Source of the DNA: Kluyvera georgiana ATCC 51603
Lineage (GTDB): Bacteria > Pseudomonadota > Gammaproteobacteria > Enterobacterales > Enterobacteriaceae
Direction: 5' to 3'
Assembly (NCBI RefSeq): GCF_001654985.1
Contig: NZ_LXEU01000052.1
Coordinates: forward strand, 1 to 35,508
Length of the DNA: 35,508 nt
The notes below the pieces were generated by a model. It saw only the letters and a list, made by a program, of their open reading frames with translations, was not told the DNA's origin and did no database searches. Position 1 is the stretch's first letter; each line of letters opens with the position of its first letter. Shown piece by piece: positions 1 through 8,443 of this stretch. The position numbers and the translations under genes are program-made.

Positions 1-446
1 ACCCGCGTTCTTTCCTGGGGCAACGGCTAAGCTGGCTTTCTAAACCCATTGCGCGAATGTTTGGCCATCGCGGTTTTACCCACAGCCTGCTCGCCGTCTT
101 TGCCGCTCTGACCCTTTTCTATCTGAAAGTGCCGGACAGCTGGATCGTCCCCGCCGATGCCCTACAGGGGATGGTGCTGGGCTATCTGAGCCACATTCTC
201 GCCGACATGCTCACGCCAGCGGGCGTCCCGCTGCTGTGGCCCTGCCGCTGGCGTTTTCGTCTGCCGATTCTCGCACCGCGTAAAGGTAACCAGCTGGAAC
301 GCGTTTTGTGTATGGCGCTGTTTGCCTACGCCGTGTTCATGCCGCAGTCGCTGCCGGAAAACAGCGCCATACGCTGGTCATCGTCGATGATAAATTCGCT
401 ACAAACCGACTTTAATCGCTTCATTCATCGCCGGGCTGAGCAATAA
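1..446 (+). CDS. ydjM: YdjM family inner membrane protein, 5' end cut off by window
   Basis: The reading frame is open from the first bases: position 3 onward reads P-R-S-F-L-G-Q-R-L and runs without a stop into an internal ATG at 57. The true start is therefore upstream of the window, and the ATG at 57 is internal. The visible 147 or so residues carry the H-R-G-F-T-H signature of the YdjM/DUF457 family (called metal-dependent hydrolase-like) and a second His-containing helix, G-Y-L-S-H-I-L-A-D. Hydrophobic stretches around both fit a multi-pass inner membrane protein. E. coli YdjM is about 196 aa and ends similarly. In E. coli the gene belongs to the LexA regulon, but the promoter is not in view here. 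The biochemical function is unproven. Confidence 0.93.
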   Translation, partial: PRSFLGQRLSWLSKPIARMFGHRGFTHSLLAVFAALTLFYLKVPDSWIVPADALQGMVLGYLSHILADMLTPAGVPLLWPCRWRFRLPILAPRKGNQLERVLCMALFAYAVFMPQSLPENSAIRWSSSMINSLQTDFNRFIHRRAEQ

Positions 447-624
447 TTCGGCGAAGATCGCATTTTTGGCATAATCCATTCCATTTGGATATAAGCGTAC
501 CATTTCAGTTCTGTTAACCTTCTCACATCCAGACAAATCTTTACGGGTTTGTCCTAAAAAGACACCCGCCGCGGCAACACAAAATCGCCGCGAACGGCGT
601 GAAAAAAACTTCAGGAGAACGGGG

Positions 625-2016
625 ATGAACTTTCCACTAGTCGCGAACGTAATTGTGTTCGCCGTATTACTGCTGGCGCTGGCGCAAACGCGTCACAAGC
701 AGTGGAGCCTGGCCAAAAAAGTGCTGGTCGGCCTGGTTATCGGTGTGGTCTTTGGCCTGGCGCTGCAGCTGATCTACGGTTCCGATAGCCAGGTGCTGAA
801 GGACTCTATCCAGTGGTTTAACGTGGTCGGTAACGGCTATGTGCAACTGCTGCAAATGATCGTCATGCCGCTGGTCTTCGCCTCCATTCTGAGCGCGGTA
901 GCCCGTCTGCATAATGCCTCTCAGCTGGGTAAAATCAGCGTGCTGACCATCGGCACCCTGCTGTTTACCACGCTTATCGCCGCGCTGGTTGGCGTGCTGG
1001 TGACTAACCTGTTCGGCCTGACCGCTGAAGGTCTGGTTCAGGGCACCGCCGAAACCGCACGTCTGAACGCCATTCAAAGCAACTATGTGGGCAAAGTTGC
1101 TGACCTGAGCGTACCGCAGCTGCTGCTGTCATTCGTGCCGAAAAACCCGTTTGCAGACCTCACGGGCGCTAACCCAACCTCTATCATCAGCGTTGTTATC
1201 TTCGCCGCGTTCCTGGGTGTGGCTGCGCTGAAACTGCTGAAAGATGATGAACCGAAAGGCCAGCGCGTGCTGACCGCTATCGACACCCTGCAAGGCTGGG
1301 TAATGAAGCTGGTACGTCTGGTGATGCAGCTGACGCCGTACGGCGTACTGGCGCTGATGACTAAAGTAGTTGCCGGTTCTAACCTGCAAGACATCATCAA
1401 GCTGGGCAGCTTCGTCGTGGCATCCTACCTTGGCCTGCTGATCATGTTTGTGGTGCACGGCATTCTGCTGGGCGTCAACGGCGTGAGCCCGCTGAAGTAT
1501 TTCCGCAAAGTGTGGCCAGTACTGACCTTCGCTTTCACCAGCCGCTCCAGCGCCGCGTCTATTCCGCTGAACGTCGAAGCGCAAACCCGTCGCCTGGGCG
1601 TACCGGAATCCATTGCCAGCTTCTCTGCCTCCTTTGGTGCGACCATTGGTCAGAACGGCTGTGCGGGTCTCTACCCGGCCATGCTGGCAGTGATGGTTGC
1701 CCCGACCGTTGGCATTAACCCGCTGGATCCGCTGTGGATTGCTACGCTGGTGGGTATGGTTACCGTCAGCTCAGCAGGCGTTGCGGGCGTGGGCGGCGGT
1801 GCAACCTTCGCTGCGCTGATCGTGCTGCCCGCGATGGGGCTGCCGGTCACGCTGGTTGCGCTGCTGATTTCCGTGGAACCGCTGATCGACATGGGCCGTA
1901 CCGCGCTGAACGTCAGCGGTTCCATGACTGCCGGCACCCTGACCAGCCAGTGGCTGCGCCAGACCGACAAAACGGTGCTGAACAGCGAAGAAGATGCCGA
2001 ACTGGCGCATCGCTAA
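625..2016 (+). CDS. tcyP: L-cystine:cation symporter TcyP
   Basis: A 463-residue protein, the same length as E. coli TcyP (YdjN). It is the sodium- or proton-coupled L-cystine importer of the DAACS (SLC1-like) family in the inner membrane. Hydrophobic helices run through the whole length. The serine-rich substrate-site hairpin F-T-S-R-S-S-A-A lies near residues 303-310, and the conserved N-V-S-G-S motif is near the C-terminus. The start is supported by AGGAGA a few bases upstream. The gene stands alone in its operon, with 178 bp of leader and promoter after ydjM and a strong terminator just past the stop. In E. coli it is under CysB control; I did not find a CysB site I would trust here. Its end faces cedA. 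Confidence 0.97.
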   Translation: MNFPLVANVIVFAVLLLALAQTRHKQWSLAKKVLVGLVIGVVFGLALQLIYGSDSQVLKDSIQWFNVVGNGYVQLLQMIVMPLVFASILSAVARLHNASQLGKISVLTIGTLLFTTLIAALVGVLVTNLFGLTAEGLVQGTAETARLNAIQSNYVGKVADLSVPQLLLSFVPKNPFADLTGANPTSIISVVIFAAFLGVAALKLLKDDEPKGQRVLTAIDTLQGWVMKLVRLVMQLTPYGVLALMTKVVAGSNLQDIIKLGSFVVASYLGLLIMFVVHGILLGVNGVSPLKYFRKVWPVLTFAFTSRSSAASIPLNVEAQTRRLGVPESIASFSASFGATIGQNGCAGLYPAMLAVMVAPTVGINPLDPLWIATLVGMVTVSSAGVAGVGGGATFAALIVLPAMGLPVTLVALLISVEPLIDMGRTALNVSGSMTAGTLTSQWLRQTDKTVLNSEEDAELAHR

Positions 2017-2032
2017 AGCAGGCCGTTAAAGT

Positions 2033-2067
2033 AAAAAAAACCGCTGACGACTCAGCGGTTTTTTTAT
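2033..2067. terminator. bidirectional Rho-independent terminator between tcyP and cedA
   Basis: CCGCTGA (2041-2047) and TCAGCGG (2052-2058) form a perfect 7-bp stem with a 4-base loop, extended by A-T pairs. A run of eight A precedes it and a run of about eight T follows it, so it can end both tcyP on the plus strand and cedA on the minus strand. Confidence 0.9.
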
Positions 2068-2082
2068 ATCCAGCCAACGCGA

Positions 2083-2322
2083 TTAAGCGTCGATCTCCCC
2101 TTCCTGGCGCATCTGTACAGCCCAACGCTGGGCAGACTCCGGAATACTGAACGCCTGCGAGCGACAAAACGCGCTGCCCATCAACACAAACGCGACGTAC
2201 TTTCCACGCAGCAGCCACACATCGCGAAAGCCTTCAACCTTCACGGCGTGATCGGGGGGAGCGGGTTCGGTGCGCGGTACGTAGCTGATAATCTGCCGAT
2301 TTTGTTGGCGAAGCGGTTTCAT
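2083..2322 (-). CDS. cedA: cell division activator CedA
   Basis: A 79-residue basic protein close to E. coli CedA (80 aa). It shares the N-terminal R-Q-Q-N-R-Q-I-I-S-Y-V-P-R-T, the core F-R-D-V-W-L-L-R-G-K-Y-V-A-F-V-L-M and the C-terminal P-E-S-A-Q-R-W. CedA is a small nucleic-acid-binding protein first found as a multicopy suppressor of the division block in over-replicating dnaA(cos) cells, and it has been reported to contact RNA polymerase. It is a single gene, convergent with tcyP. In E. coli katE sits on the other side; here only about 130 bp separate cedA from the chb operon. Confidence 0.94.
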   Translation of the reverse strand: MKPLRQQNRQIISYVPRTEPAPPDHAVKVEGFRDVWLLRGKYVAFVLMGSAFCRSQAFSIPESAQRWAVQMRQEGEIDA

Positions 2323-2400
2323 AAGCAGTTAAATTCACAATCAGTAAGACAAAGCGGTAAACCCCTATAATAGCAGCATTCGCCAGCGATCGTCATACAC

Positions 2401-2429
2401 AAAAAAGCCCGGCAGGGTCGCTGCCGGGC
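2401..2429 (-). terminator. terminator of the chb operon
   Basis: GCCCGGCAG (2407-2415) pairs perfectly with CTGCCGGGC (2421-2429) around a 5-base loop. Read on the minus strand the hairpin is followed by six T (2406-2401). It lies 27 bases beyond the chbG stop, at the 3' end of chbBCARFG. Confidence 0.9.
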
Positions 2430-2455
2430 AAAGGGTTGAGGGGTAACACAACAGA

Positions 2456-3211
2456 TTACACGTCGCGGTAAGTGCCGAGGCGATAGCCCCGCTCCGCAAT
2501 GGTATATTTCAGCGAAGCAGAGGTCAGGACGTCCAGCTCCGCCAGTCTTGGGTAGCAATAGGCGCTGCCCATAATGGTGTTGTCGACAAATGCCGGATGG
2601 CACATCATTTCCAGCGAGGCTTCACCGCGCGCGGTCGAGGCGTCAAGCGCCTGCAGGAACAGGGCTTCAGAGATAGCTTCACCGTAGAACTCACTGCTAA
2701 ACCCTTCGCTGCTGCGCAGCCCTTCCGGGATGGCAAACGGATACGGGACGGTGCGATCAATCCGCAGCGCAATGCCTTTGGATTTTGCAAACTCGGCCAC
2801 CAGCGGGAAGATCTGCGGGATCATGTGCACATGGTGATGGCTGTCAAAATGTGTCGGCTCAGCGTCGAACAGGTCGACAAACCGCTGATACTGACACGCC
2901 AGCTCGCGTTCAATCTCTTCCAGCGGTAGCGCATCTTCCTCGGCCACCTGCCAGATCCACTTACCGAGCTTGCCATCACGGGCCAGTCCCGGCATCGGCG
3001 TCAGCGGTTCACCCAGCGTCAGCACAAAGTGCATACCTACCGCCAGCTCTGGCGTACGGCGGCTCAGTTGAGCCGCGTGGTCAATAGCCGCGCCGTTAAC
3101 CAGCGCGGTGGTGGACGTGACCAGTCCGTTCTTACAGGCGTCGAGGATGCCGTAGTTCTGCCCTTTACTCAGGCCAAAATCATCGGCGTTCACGATTAAC
3201 AAACGTTCCAT
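2456..3211 (-). CDS. chbG: chitooligosaccharide mono-deacetylase ChbG
   Basis: A YdjC-family carbohydrate deacetylase of 251 aa that removes an acetyl group from chitobiose-6-phosphate and chitotriose-6-phosphate. In E. coli this step makes the inducer recognised by ChbR and lets ChbF act. Visible family marks are N-A-D-D-F-G near residues 8-13, G-M-H-F, and the metal-binding cluster D-S-H-H-H-V-H. The start was set at 3211 because AGGAGG ends four bases before this ATG; an ATG one codon upstream is too close to it, and a longer frame to 3268 would run into chbF. Only 11 bases separate the chbF stop from the chosen start. It is the last gene of the chb operon, followed by a terminator. Confidence 0.96.
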   Translation of the reverse strand: MERLLIVNADDFGLSKGQNYGILDACKNGLVTSTTALVNGAAIDHAAQLSRRTPELAVGMHFVLTLGEPLTPMPGLARDGKLGKWIWQVAEEDALPLEEIERELACQYQRFVDLFDAEPTHFDSHHHVHMIPQIFPLVAEFAKSKGIALRIDRTVPYPFAIPEGLRSSEGFSSEFYGEAISEALFLQALDASTARGEASLEMMCHPAFVDNTIMGSAYCYPRLAELDVLTSASLKYTIAERGYRLGTYRDV

Positions 3212-3222
3212 CATGCCTCCTG

Positions 3223-4569
3223 TCACTGTTTCAGTTTCTCCACGGTGGCAGCGAAGTTCGGCAACCATTTTTCATGGGCCAGAATCAGTTCGCGCGCCAG
3301 AATCTCTGCATCTTTATCAGAGTGGATCAGCGGGCTTAAGTTCAGTGCCAACAGCACATCGTTAAATTCACCGCTGATCGCTGCCTGACTGGCCGCGATT
3401 TCAAAGCCTTTGATGGTATGGATCAGACCCAGCACTTTCTCGTCAAAATGCGTGACGCGCGGATGCGGTTTCGCACCGTCACGGCCCAGGATGGAAGTGA
3501 CTTCAATCGACCAATCCGCCGGAATGTTGTCGATATGGCCGTGGTGCGGAATATTCACGTAGTGTTCAGTCTGCTTATCGTTGTAGATAGCGTTAATCAC
3601 CTCGCATGCCGCATCGGAGTAATAGGCTCCGCCACGCTGTTCCAGCTCTTTCGGCTTGACGTTCAGATCCGGATTTTTGTACAGCTCAAACAGCTGTTTC
3701 TCGACCTTCTGCACCACCTGCGCGCGCGCGCCGCCTTTGTAGTACTCGCCCATTTCGATAGCCAGCATCTCTTTCTGCTTGAAGTAGTACAGCAGATAAG
3801 AGCACGGCAGCAGGTTCAGAGAACGCAGCAAACCTTCGCTAAACGGCATATCAAAAATATTTTTCACGGTGTTCGCCGACAGCGTACCGGAAGCCACGCC
3901 GTCCAGCAGTTCAGCAAAACGAGACTCGCCGTTGACCAGCACATCGCGCACGAAAACCATGTGGTTCAGGCCGAACAGATCGATGGAAAGATCGTCTTTC
4001 TCGCTCAGGCGCAGAACGTCGGTGAAGAACATCTTCATGCCGATTGGAATGTTGCATACGCCGATAAAACGTTTGAAATTGGTGTGGCGATAAACCGCTT
4101 CGGTCACCATCCCCGCCGGGTTGGTAAAGTTGATAACCCACGCGTTCGGGCAAATTTCTTCGACATCTTTAATGATGTCAAAAATGACCGGAATGGTACG
4201 CAGACCTTTAAACAGGCCGCCCGCGCCGTTGGTTTCCTGCCCCAGGTAACCATGGCTCAGCGGGATACGTTCATCTTTCTCACGGGCTTTGAGCTGGCCA
4301 ACGCGCAGCTGCGTGGTCACAAAGTCGGCACCCTCGAGCGCTTCGCGGCGATTCAGCGTCTTATAGACCTTCATCGGTACGCCGGCTTTTTCCACCATGC
4401 GCTGGCAAAGGGCGTGGATGATATCCAGCTTTTCCTGGCCATCTTCAACGTCAACCAGCCACAGTTCGCTGACCGGCAGTTCGTGATAACGTTTGAGAAA
4501 ACCTTCCAGTAATTCCGGCGTATAGCTGCTACCACCACCAATTGTGACGACTTTTAATTTCTGGCTCAT
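3223..4569 (-). CDS. chbF: 6-phospho-beta-glucosidase / chitobiose-6-phosphate hydrolase ChbF (GH4)
   Basis: A 448-residue glycoside hydrolase of family 4, the group that needs NAD+ and a divalent metal and cleaves by an elimination mechanism. The NAD-binding motif [11 protein letters not shown] lies near residues 9-19, followed by N-F-T-N-P-A-G, the metal-site Cys in G-V-C-N-I-P and the His in G-L-N-H. It cleaves phosphorylated (deacetylated) chitobiose and related 6-phospho-beta-glucosides in the cytoplasm. The start at M-S-Q-K-L-K matches E. coli and has GGAGA upstream; the frame extends 16 codons further but without homology. It sits between chbR (104-bp gap holding hairpins) and chbG. 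Confidence 0.97.
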   Translation of the reverse strand: MSQKLKVVTIGGGSSYTPELLEGFLKRYHELPVSELWLVDVEDGQEKLDIIHALCQRMVEKAGVPMKVYKTLNRREALEGADFVTTQLRVGQLKAREKDERIPLSHGYLGQETNGAGGLFKGLRTIPVIFDIIKDVEEICPNAWVINFTNPAGMVTEAVYRHTNFKRFIGVCNIPIGMKMFFTDVLRLSEKDDLSIDLFGLNHMVFVRDVLVNGESRFAELLDGVASGTLSANTVKNIFDMPFSEGLLRSLNLLPCSYLLYYFKQKEMLAIEMGEYYKGGARAQVVQKVEKQLFELYKNPDLNVKPKELEQRGGAYYSDAACEVINAIYNDKQTEHYVNIPHHGHIDNIPADWSIEVTSILGRDGAKPHPRVTHFDEKVLGLIHTIKGFEIAASQAAISGEFNDVLLALNLSPLIHSDKDAEILARELILAHEKWLPNFAATVEKLKQ

Positions 4570-4586
4570 CTTTTTCTCCCTCGTGA

Positions 4587-4627
4587 TCCACAAGTAAACG
4601 TGGGTTACCCTCCACATTATACGTGGA
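4587..4627 (-). promoter_or_regulatory. two adjacent small hairpins in the chbR-chbF spacer
   Basis: TCCAC (4587-4591) with GTGG (4600-4603), and TCCAC (4611-4615) with GTGGA (4623-4627), give two short hairpins of nearly the same sequence. Because the arms are alike, the first left arm can also pair with the second right arm. On the mRNA they lie just upstream of the chbF ribosome binding site. A role in translation or mRNA stability is only an inference. Confidence 0.4.
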
Positions 4628-4673
4628 TAGTTAAAGTCTTTAATTCAAAGCTGCGGCGTTATTCCACAGCGCG

Positions 4674-5513
4674 TTATTTGATAATCGTCAGCTGTTTGCG
4701 ATAATTGCTCGGTGTGAATGAGGTCAGCTTCTTAAAAGTTTTAATAAACAAACTTGGGCTACTATAACCTGACTCATACGCGATATCGGTCACCGAGTAA
4801 TTCGTTATTTCCAGCTGTTTCTTGGCAAAGTTGATGCGGATATCATTAATAATCTGCATCGGCGTTTTACCATAATAGCGTTGGGTGGCTCGGGTTAAAT
4901 ATTCCTGGGTTTTCCCGGATAACTCGACCATATTCTCCAACGCGCCTTCACCAAACTTTAATTTATCGTGCATGGCTTCGACAGTGGATTTTAACCACTG
5001 CGGCGTCACATCCTGCGCCTGTTCTTCACGGTGATGGCGTAAACGGTTAATCACGTAGAAGGAAACCAGTTCAATAAATTCGTCAAATTCCGTTTCGCGA
5101 AAGTGAAGCGACGAAATAACGGACTCGATATAGCTAAGAAACGTGCTTTTAATCGAATAGACTTGCGAAGCAACCAGCGCAAAGGGAACCAGCGACTGAT
5201 AGTGGGTATCGAAGAAATCTTTGCTGATCCCGACGTTGAGGATTCGCGTCGCACCAAACTCATAGAAGCTCTGGTGATGTGAACCCATCGGGATGAACAC
5301 AAAGTCTCCCCGCTCCAGCATAACCCGTTTGCCGTTTATCTCCTGATAGTAGCGCCCGGTCAGTACGATAGTGAATTCGTAGTAGTCATGCTGGTGCAGC
5401 CCGCTGATGCTTTCCGTTTTGTTGTAGATGAAGACATGAAAATTCTTACCGTTAAAGAGCTGTTGTTCTCGGGCGGTGTTGATTTCCATGGTGATCATCT
5501 TAGGTTGCCTCAT
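4674..5513 (-). CDS. chbR: chb operon regulator ChbR (AraC family)
   Basis: A 279-residue AraC-family dual regulator. The N-terminal cupin-like sensor holds the L-H-Q-H-D-Y-Y-E-F motif near residue 40. The C-terminal double helix-turn-helix includes [10 protein letters not shown] and the AraC signature [22 protein letters not shown]. In E. coli ChbR represses the operon without inducer and, with CRP, activates it when phosphorylated deacetylated chitosugars are present. It is encoded inside the operon it controls, 10 bases after chbA. The first ATG is kept because the N-terminus aligns with E. coli, although its ribosome binding site is weak, so coupling to chbA is likely. Confidence 0.96.
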   Translation of the reverse strand: MRQPKMITMEINTAREQQLFNGKNFHVFIYNKTESISGLHQHDYYEFTIVLTGRYYQEINGKRVMLERGDFVFIPMGSHHQSFYEFGATRILNVGISKDFFDTHYQSLVPFALVASQVYSIKSTFLSYIESVISSLHFRETEFDEFIELVSFYVINRLRHHREEQAQDVTPQWLKSTVEAMHDKLKFGEGALENMVELSGKTQEYLTRATQRYYGKTPMQIINDIRINFAKKQLEITNYSVTDIAYESGYSSPSLFIKTFKKLTSFTPSNYRKQLTIIK

Positions 5514-5523
5514 AGGGAAAAGC

Positions 5524-5871
5524 CTATTGTACCTTCTCGTGAAGTTCGATCAATTCAGCAACCAGCTCGCGCGCTAACATTGACGTCATAAGATGATCCT
5601 GCGCATGAACCAGCACGAGGCTCACCTTCATACGGCCTTCGCCTTCGTCGCTTTCAATCAGCTGGGTCTGTACACGGTGCGCTTCGCTCAGGGCAACGCG
5701 GGACTGTTCCATAGTCGCTTTCGCGCCGGTAAAATCCCCCTGTTTCGCCTGCTTCAGTGCAGCATAGGCCAGGCTACGCGCCTGTCCGGAGTTGATAATC
5801 AGGCCCATCACCACTTCTTCGAGATCGTTTTCCTGCACGTCCTCAGCAACGACATTATCCAGATCAAACAT
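5524..5871 (-). CDS. chbA: PTS chitobiose-specific enzyme IIA (ChbA)
   Basis: A 115-residue Lac-family IIA protein, all-helical, that accepts phosphate from HPr and passes it to ChbB. The phosphorylated His lies in the conserved [13 protein letters not shown] segment. The core [15 protein letters not shown] is typical of the family. The start M-F-D-L-D-N at 5871 is chosen because AAGGAA lies seven bases upstream and E. coli ChbA (116 aa) begins there; a 19-codon in-frame extension reaching chbC is unlikely to be translated. A strong hairpin fills the 56-base gap to chbC. Confidence 0.96.
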   Translation of the reverse strand: MFDLDNVVAEDVQENDLEEVVMGLIINSGQARSLAYAALKQAKQGDFTGAKATMEQSRVALSEAHRVQTQLIESDEGEGRMKVSLVLVHAQDHLMTSMLARELVAELIELHEKVQ

Positions 5872-5893
5872 ATTTATTCCTTTTTTGTTGAGG

Positions 5894-5920
5894 GCGGTAT
5901 GGAGACCGGCTCCATACCGC
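5894..5920 (-). repeat. intercistronic hairpin between chbC and chbA
   Basis: A perfect 11-bp inverted repeat, GCGGTATGGAG (5894-5904) and CTCCATACCGC (5910-5920), with a 5-base loop. On the mRNA it is followed by CCTCAAC and a run of A, not by T, so it does not look like an intrinsic terminator. It is better placed to protect or process the mRNA between the IIC and IIA cistrons. Confidence 0.75.
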
Positions 5921-5927
5921 GTTGGCA

Positions 5928-7286
5928 TTAGAACTTCAGCGATTCAGCGATGTCTTCTTCGCTTTCTTCTTCTTCAATAGTGGCCTGCGCTTTGTTCGAG
6001 ATAATCACGAACGGCAGGTAGACCAGCGTTGAGATACCCAGGTTGAACAGTGCCAGAATCAGTGCGGTTACGCTGCCGTTGGTGTTAAAGAATGCACCCA
6101 GACCGGTCGGCATTGTCCACGGCGCCACGTTGGTGATCGGCGGGATAATCCCTAAGGTGTACGCCGTCATGGTGATGGCGGCCAGCAGCGGCTGAATCAG
6201 GATGAACGGGATAAACATAACCGGGTTCATGATGATTGGCAGACCAAACAGAATCGGTTCGTTAATCTGGAACAGGCCTGATGGCAGAGCCAGCTTCGCC
6301 ACCTGACGGTGATCTTCACGACGAGAGGCGATGAAGATAGCGATAATCAGACCCAGAGTCGCACCGGTACCGCCCAGGAAGATGTAGGAGTCGAGCATCG
6401 GCTTCGCCCACATATGGAACTGGTGGCCTGCGGCAACCGCAGCTTCAACCGAACCGTACTGCTGGTACAGAGAGATGTTTTCCAGCGCCCATGGGGTCAT
6501 GATGCCGCTGTCCAGCGCGGAGAGCGCCAGGGAGCCGTGTACACCAAAGAACCACAGCAGCGAAGTAAAGATAACGTAAGCCCAGCCCACAACGTGACCC
6601 ATCGAGGCCAGCGGCGTAGAGATGGTGTCCATAATGATCTGGTGGAAGTTGGTTCCCCAGTGGGTCAACGCCCAGGAAACGATCCCCATGATGGACAGAA
6701 TGATAAAGCCAGGAATAACCGCCGAGAAGGAGCGGGAAACCGAGCCCGGTACGCTATCCGGCAGACGGATAACCCAGTTACGGCGCACCACAAAGGTGAA
6801 CATCTCGGCTACCACCAGACCAATAACGATACCGGAGATGATGTTCGCCCCGCCCAGCCAGTTTGCGCCAACGGCATAGGCTTCACCTACGCTGTAAGGC
6901 GTAACGGTCATAAACGCGGCAATCGCAATCAGGCCTGCGGCCATCGGGTCAACTTTGCGCTCTTCCGCTAACGCTGAACCGATAAAGAAAGGCGCCATCA
7001 GCGACATAATGCCTAAGGTACCGTTATAAACGTTACCGCCGATGGCTTTAAAGCCGTTTAAAGTTTCAATGGTTGATGCATCCAGACGAATGCCCATTGA
7101 ATAGAAGAATGAACCTTCGCCAAAGCTCAGAAAAACGTTGTTAATTAATACAAACATGGCCCCCGCAAGGGTCAGCGGCATTAATTTAATAAAACCGTTT
7201 TTAATTGCGTTAACGTGTGGCTGCTTTCCTATTTTAACAGCAAAAGGAAGGAGTACCTTTTCAAGCGAATCGATCACTTTACTCAT
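5928..7286 (-). CDS. chbC: PTS chitobiose permease, enzyme IIC (ChbC)
   Basis: A 452-residue integral membrane IIC component of the Lac family that binds chitobiose and carries it through the inner membrane as ChbB phosphorylates it. Visible marks are the N-terminal amphipathic segment followed by about ten hydrophobic helices, the conserved [15 protein letters not shown] loop near residue 340, and an acidic C-terminal tail. Length and both ends match E. coli ChbC. Translation would be low or high depending on the upstream chbB-chbC spacer, which carries a ChiX-complementary site and a hairpin. Confidence 0.97.
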   Translation of the reverse strand: MSKVIDSLEKVLLPFAVKIGKQPHVNAIKNGFIKLMPLTLAGAMFVLINNVFLSFGEGSFFYSMGIRLDASTIETLNGFKAIGGNVYNGTLGIMSLMAPFFIGSALAEERKVDPMAAGLIAIAAFMTVTPYSVGEAYAVGANWLGGANIISGIVIGLVVAEMFTFVVRRNWVIRLPDSVPGSVSRSFSAVIPGFIILSIMGIVSWALTHWGTNFHQIIMDTISTPLASMGHVVGWAYVIFTSLLWFFGVHGSLALSALDSGIMTPWALENISLYQQYGSVEAAVAAGHQFHMWAKPMLDSYIFLGGTGATLGLIIAIFIASRREDHRQVAKLALPSGLFQINEPILFGLPIIMNPVMFIPFILIQPLLAAITMTAYTLGIIPPITNVAPWTMPTGLGAFFNTNGSVTALILALFNLGISTLVYLPFVIISNKAQATIEEEESEEDIAESLKF

Positions 7287-7304
7287 AGAAAATACCCTTA
7301 AAGG

Positions 7305-7323
7305 GCCGCAACAAAATTGCGGC
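7305..7323 (-). repeat. hairpin in the chbB-chbC spacer
   Basis: GCCGCAA (7305-7311) and TTGCGGC (7317-7323) form a perfect 7-bp stem with a 5-base loop. On the mRNA it lies 18 bases downstream of the ChiX-complementary stretch and just upstream of the chbC start. It could stop RNases or shape ChiX access. Confidence 0.6.
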
Positions 7324-7340
7324 GATTAAATATGAAATAA

Positions 7341-7352
7341 CTCTTTGACGGG
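7341..7352 (-). promoter_or_regulatory. ChiX sRNA pairing site (RNA trap) in the chbB-chbC spacer
   Basis: The plus strand reads CTCTTTGACGGG, identical to part of the ChiX seed as I remember it from E. coli and Salmonella, so the chb mRNA, made from the other strand, is perfectly complementary over 12 nt. Allowing two mismatches the match extends to 19 positions (7334-7352). In E. coli and Salmonella this spacer is the decoy that titrates ChiX and so relieves chiP. The ChiX sequence itself is from memory; the gene chiX is not in this window. Confidence 0.8.
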
Positions 7353-7365
7353 AAAAATAATAAAA

Positions 7366-7686
7366 TTACTGCGCAGCTGCTTTTTTAATTGCAGCAACAG
7401 CTGCCTTAAGCACACCTAAACCATCGACCTTGCCATACAGCGTTGAATCAATTACCTCGACCGGTTTGTTCGGTAAAATCTTTTTAATATCGTTCAACAT
7501 ATAAGCAATTTGTGGACCGAGTAAAATCACATCCGCTTCCGGCCCTTTTTCTGCCGCAAACGTTTCGGAGAATGCTTCGATCACTACCGGAACTTCGTAC
7601 TTCTCAGCCTGCGCTCGCATTTTAGATACCAACAGTGACGTGGACATCCCTGCAGAGCAAAAAAGATAGATATGTTTCTTTTCCAT
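7366..7686 (-). CDS. chbB: PTS chitobiose-specific enzyme IIB (ChbB)
   Basis: A 106-residue Lac-family IIB protein. The active Cys10 sits at the start of a P-loop-like [10 protein letters not shown] after the first beta strand, as expected for the cysteine that takes phosphate from ChbA and hands it to the sugar in ChbC. The D-V-I-L-L-G-P-Q-I strand is conserved. It is the first gene of chbBCARFG, with 285 bp of promoter region before it. Confidence 0.97.
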   Translation of the reverse strand: MEKKHIYLFCSAGMSTSLLVSKMRAQAEKYEVPVVIEAFSETFAAEKGPEADVILLGPQIAYMLNDIKKILPNKPVEVIDSTLYGKVDGLGVLKAAVAAIKKAAAQ

Positions 7687-7756
7687 TCACGCTTCCTCAA
7701 CTTGTGAAATCTGTCATCACCGGGCAATGTTCCATGTGCCCACTACCCTCGTATGT

Positions 7757-7778
7757 AACAGATGAGTTATCTTCTGTT
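7757..7778 (-). promoter_or_regulatory. inverted repeat near the chb transcription start
   Basis: AACAGA (7757-7762) and TCTGTT (7773-7778) form an inverted repeat just downstream of the proposed -10 box. Its centre is about 111 bp from the NagC-like palindrome at 7872-7885. E. coli chb has two NagC sites roughly this far apart that can be bridged by DNA looping. The sequence is not a clear NagC consensus, so this is a position-based guess. Confidence 0.3.
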
Positions 7779-7787
7779 TATGCATTG

Positions 7788-7793
7788 AGTATA
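7788..7793 (-). promoter_or_regulatory. candidate -10 box of the chb operon promoter
   Basis: The minus strand reads TATACT, a 5/6 match to the sigma-70 -10 box, with no good -35 element 16-18 bases upstream. That fits a promoter needing CRP and ChbR. The start would be near 7780, giving a leader of about 95 bases before chbB. Confidence 0.45.
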
Positions 7794-7799
7794 CGGCAA

Positions 7800-7837
7800 C
7801 AATTTGCCTACCGATAATTCTTAACAGGCAAAAATTG
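7800..7837 (-). promoter_or_regulatory. imperfect inverted repeat upstream of the chb -10 box
   Basis: CAATTTGCCT (7800-7809) and AGGCAAAAATTG (7826-7837) are inverted copies with two extra A in the second arm. They cover the -20 to -55 region of the proposed promoter, where ChbR acts in E. coli. Assignment to ChbR is an inference. Confidence 0.35.
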
Positions 7838-7856
7838 TCTCTCATTGACCTTCGGT

Positions 7857-7872
7857 TTTGACTGTCTTCACA
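7857..7872 (-). promoter_or_regulatory. candidate CRP site of the chb promoter
   Basis: On the minus strand TGTGA, six bases, then TCAAA: 9 of the 10 key bases of the CRP consensus. It lies about 85 bp upstream of the proposed start. CRP activation of chb is established in E. coli. Confidence 0.45.
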
Positions 7873-7885
7873 TTTTGCTCAAAAT
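7872..7885 (-). promoter_or_regulatory. NagC-like operator upstream of chb
   Basis: ATTTTG and CAAAAT flank a 2-base centre in a perfect palindrome with A/T-rich flanks. NagC represses chb in E. coli from AT-rich palindromes of this general kind. It adjoins the candidate CRP site. Confidence 0.4.
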
Positions 7886-7918
7886 AATTCGCGACAAGAA
7901 ATAAGCATCAGATCTGAT

Positions 7919-7944
7919 AAAAAAGCCCGACACTGAGGTCGGGC
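7919..7944 (-). terminator. terminator of osmE
   Basis: GCCCGAC (7925-7931) and GTCGGGC (7938-7944) form a 7-bp stem. On the minus strand it is followed by six T. It lies 28 bases past the osmE stop and separates it from the chb promoter. Confidence 0.9.
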
Positions 7945-7971
7945 TTTCGTAGGCGTCCTATAAATACACGA

Positions 7972-8313
7972 TTATGACTTAGCGGCAGCCGGGTCCGTGT
8001 CGTACTCGGCGCATGTCTGGTAGCCAGAGTTGATGACGTGGCCAGTTTCATCAAGGGCCACAAAGTAGGTTTCCGCTTTACCATCTCGTTGACCCAGGAT
8101 ATAGGTCTGGCAGGTGCCGCGAGCGTGAATCATGGTGACTTCAGAAGACGGTTTGCCGGCAATTTGCATTACCTGTGAACGGCTCATCCCTTTTTTAACA
8201 TCTTTGACCACCGGCTGAGTAAACTGATCTTTAGTACGATCGTATGCAGTACAACCCGCCAGCATTGCCAGCACGGTGGCGGCGCCCAGAAGCCCTACGA
8301 CTTTTTTATTCAT
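7972..8313 (-). CDS. osmE: osmotically inducible lipoprotein OsmE
   Basis: A 113-residue lipoprotein. The signal peptide ends in the lipobox L-A-G-C, with Cys21 as the lipidated residue. The rest is a BamE/SmpA-like domain with [10 protein letters not shown] and G-T-C-Q-T-Y-I-L-G. In E. coli it is an envelope protein induced by high osmolarity and in stationary phase through sigma-S, and it has been linked to DNA-linked transcription control (its old name is anr). The start at 8313 has GGAGAGG seven bases upstream; a frame reaching 8334 would include that ribosome binding site. It is divergent from nadE. Confidence 0.96.
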   Translation of the reverse strand: MNKKVVGLLGAATVLAMLAGCTAYDRTKDQFTQPVVKDVKKGMSRSQVMQIAGKPSSEVTMIHARGTCQTYILGQRDGKAETYFVALDETGHVINSGYQTCAEYDTDPAAAKS

Positions 8314-8350
8314 GTTCCCTCTCCTTTCGTTCAATGTGTAATAAGCGTGG

Positions 8351-8370
8351 GATAAATATTGCTATTTATC
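8351..8370. repeat. perfect 8-bp palindrome between osmE and nadE
   Basis: GATAAATA (8351-8358) and TATTTATC (8363-8370) with a 4-base centre. It lies about 38-57 bp upstream of the osmE start codon, in promoter position for osmE and upstream of the proposed nadE promoter. The sequence would suit an operator or a symmetric -10 region. Confidence 0.6.
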
Positions 8371-8443
8371 AACCAATACGCCGAAATCAATCTCATCAGG
8401 ACCGAAAAATCGGATTAATTTACCGCAGTCAAAACTGTGATCC

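Noticed and set aside
2323-2455. Remnant of katE between cedA and chbG
   Set aside because: Only about 130 bp lie here, mostly the chb terminator. No catalase-like frame is visible on either strand, so the gene is absent, not decayed.
3418-4512. 364-codon plus-strand frame opposite chbF
   Set aside because: It is the shadow of chbF. The product is rich in His, Gln and Arg with no recognised domain, typical of an antisense frame in a GC-rich gene.
7704-7719. TGTGA-N6-TCATC as a CRP site near chbB
   Set aside because: It matches the consensus less well than 7857-7872 and would be far downstream of the proposed chb start, inside the leader.
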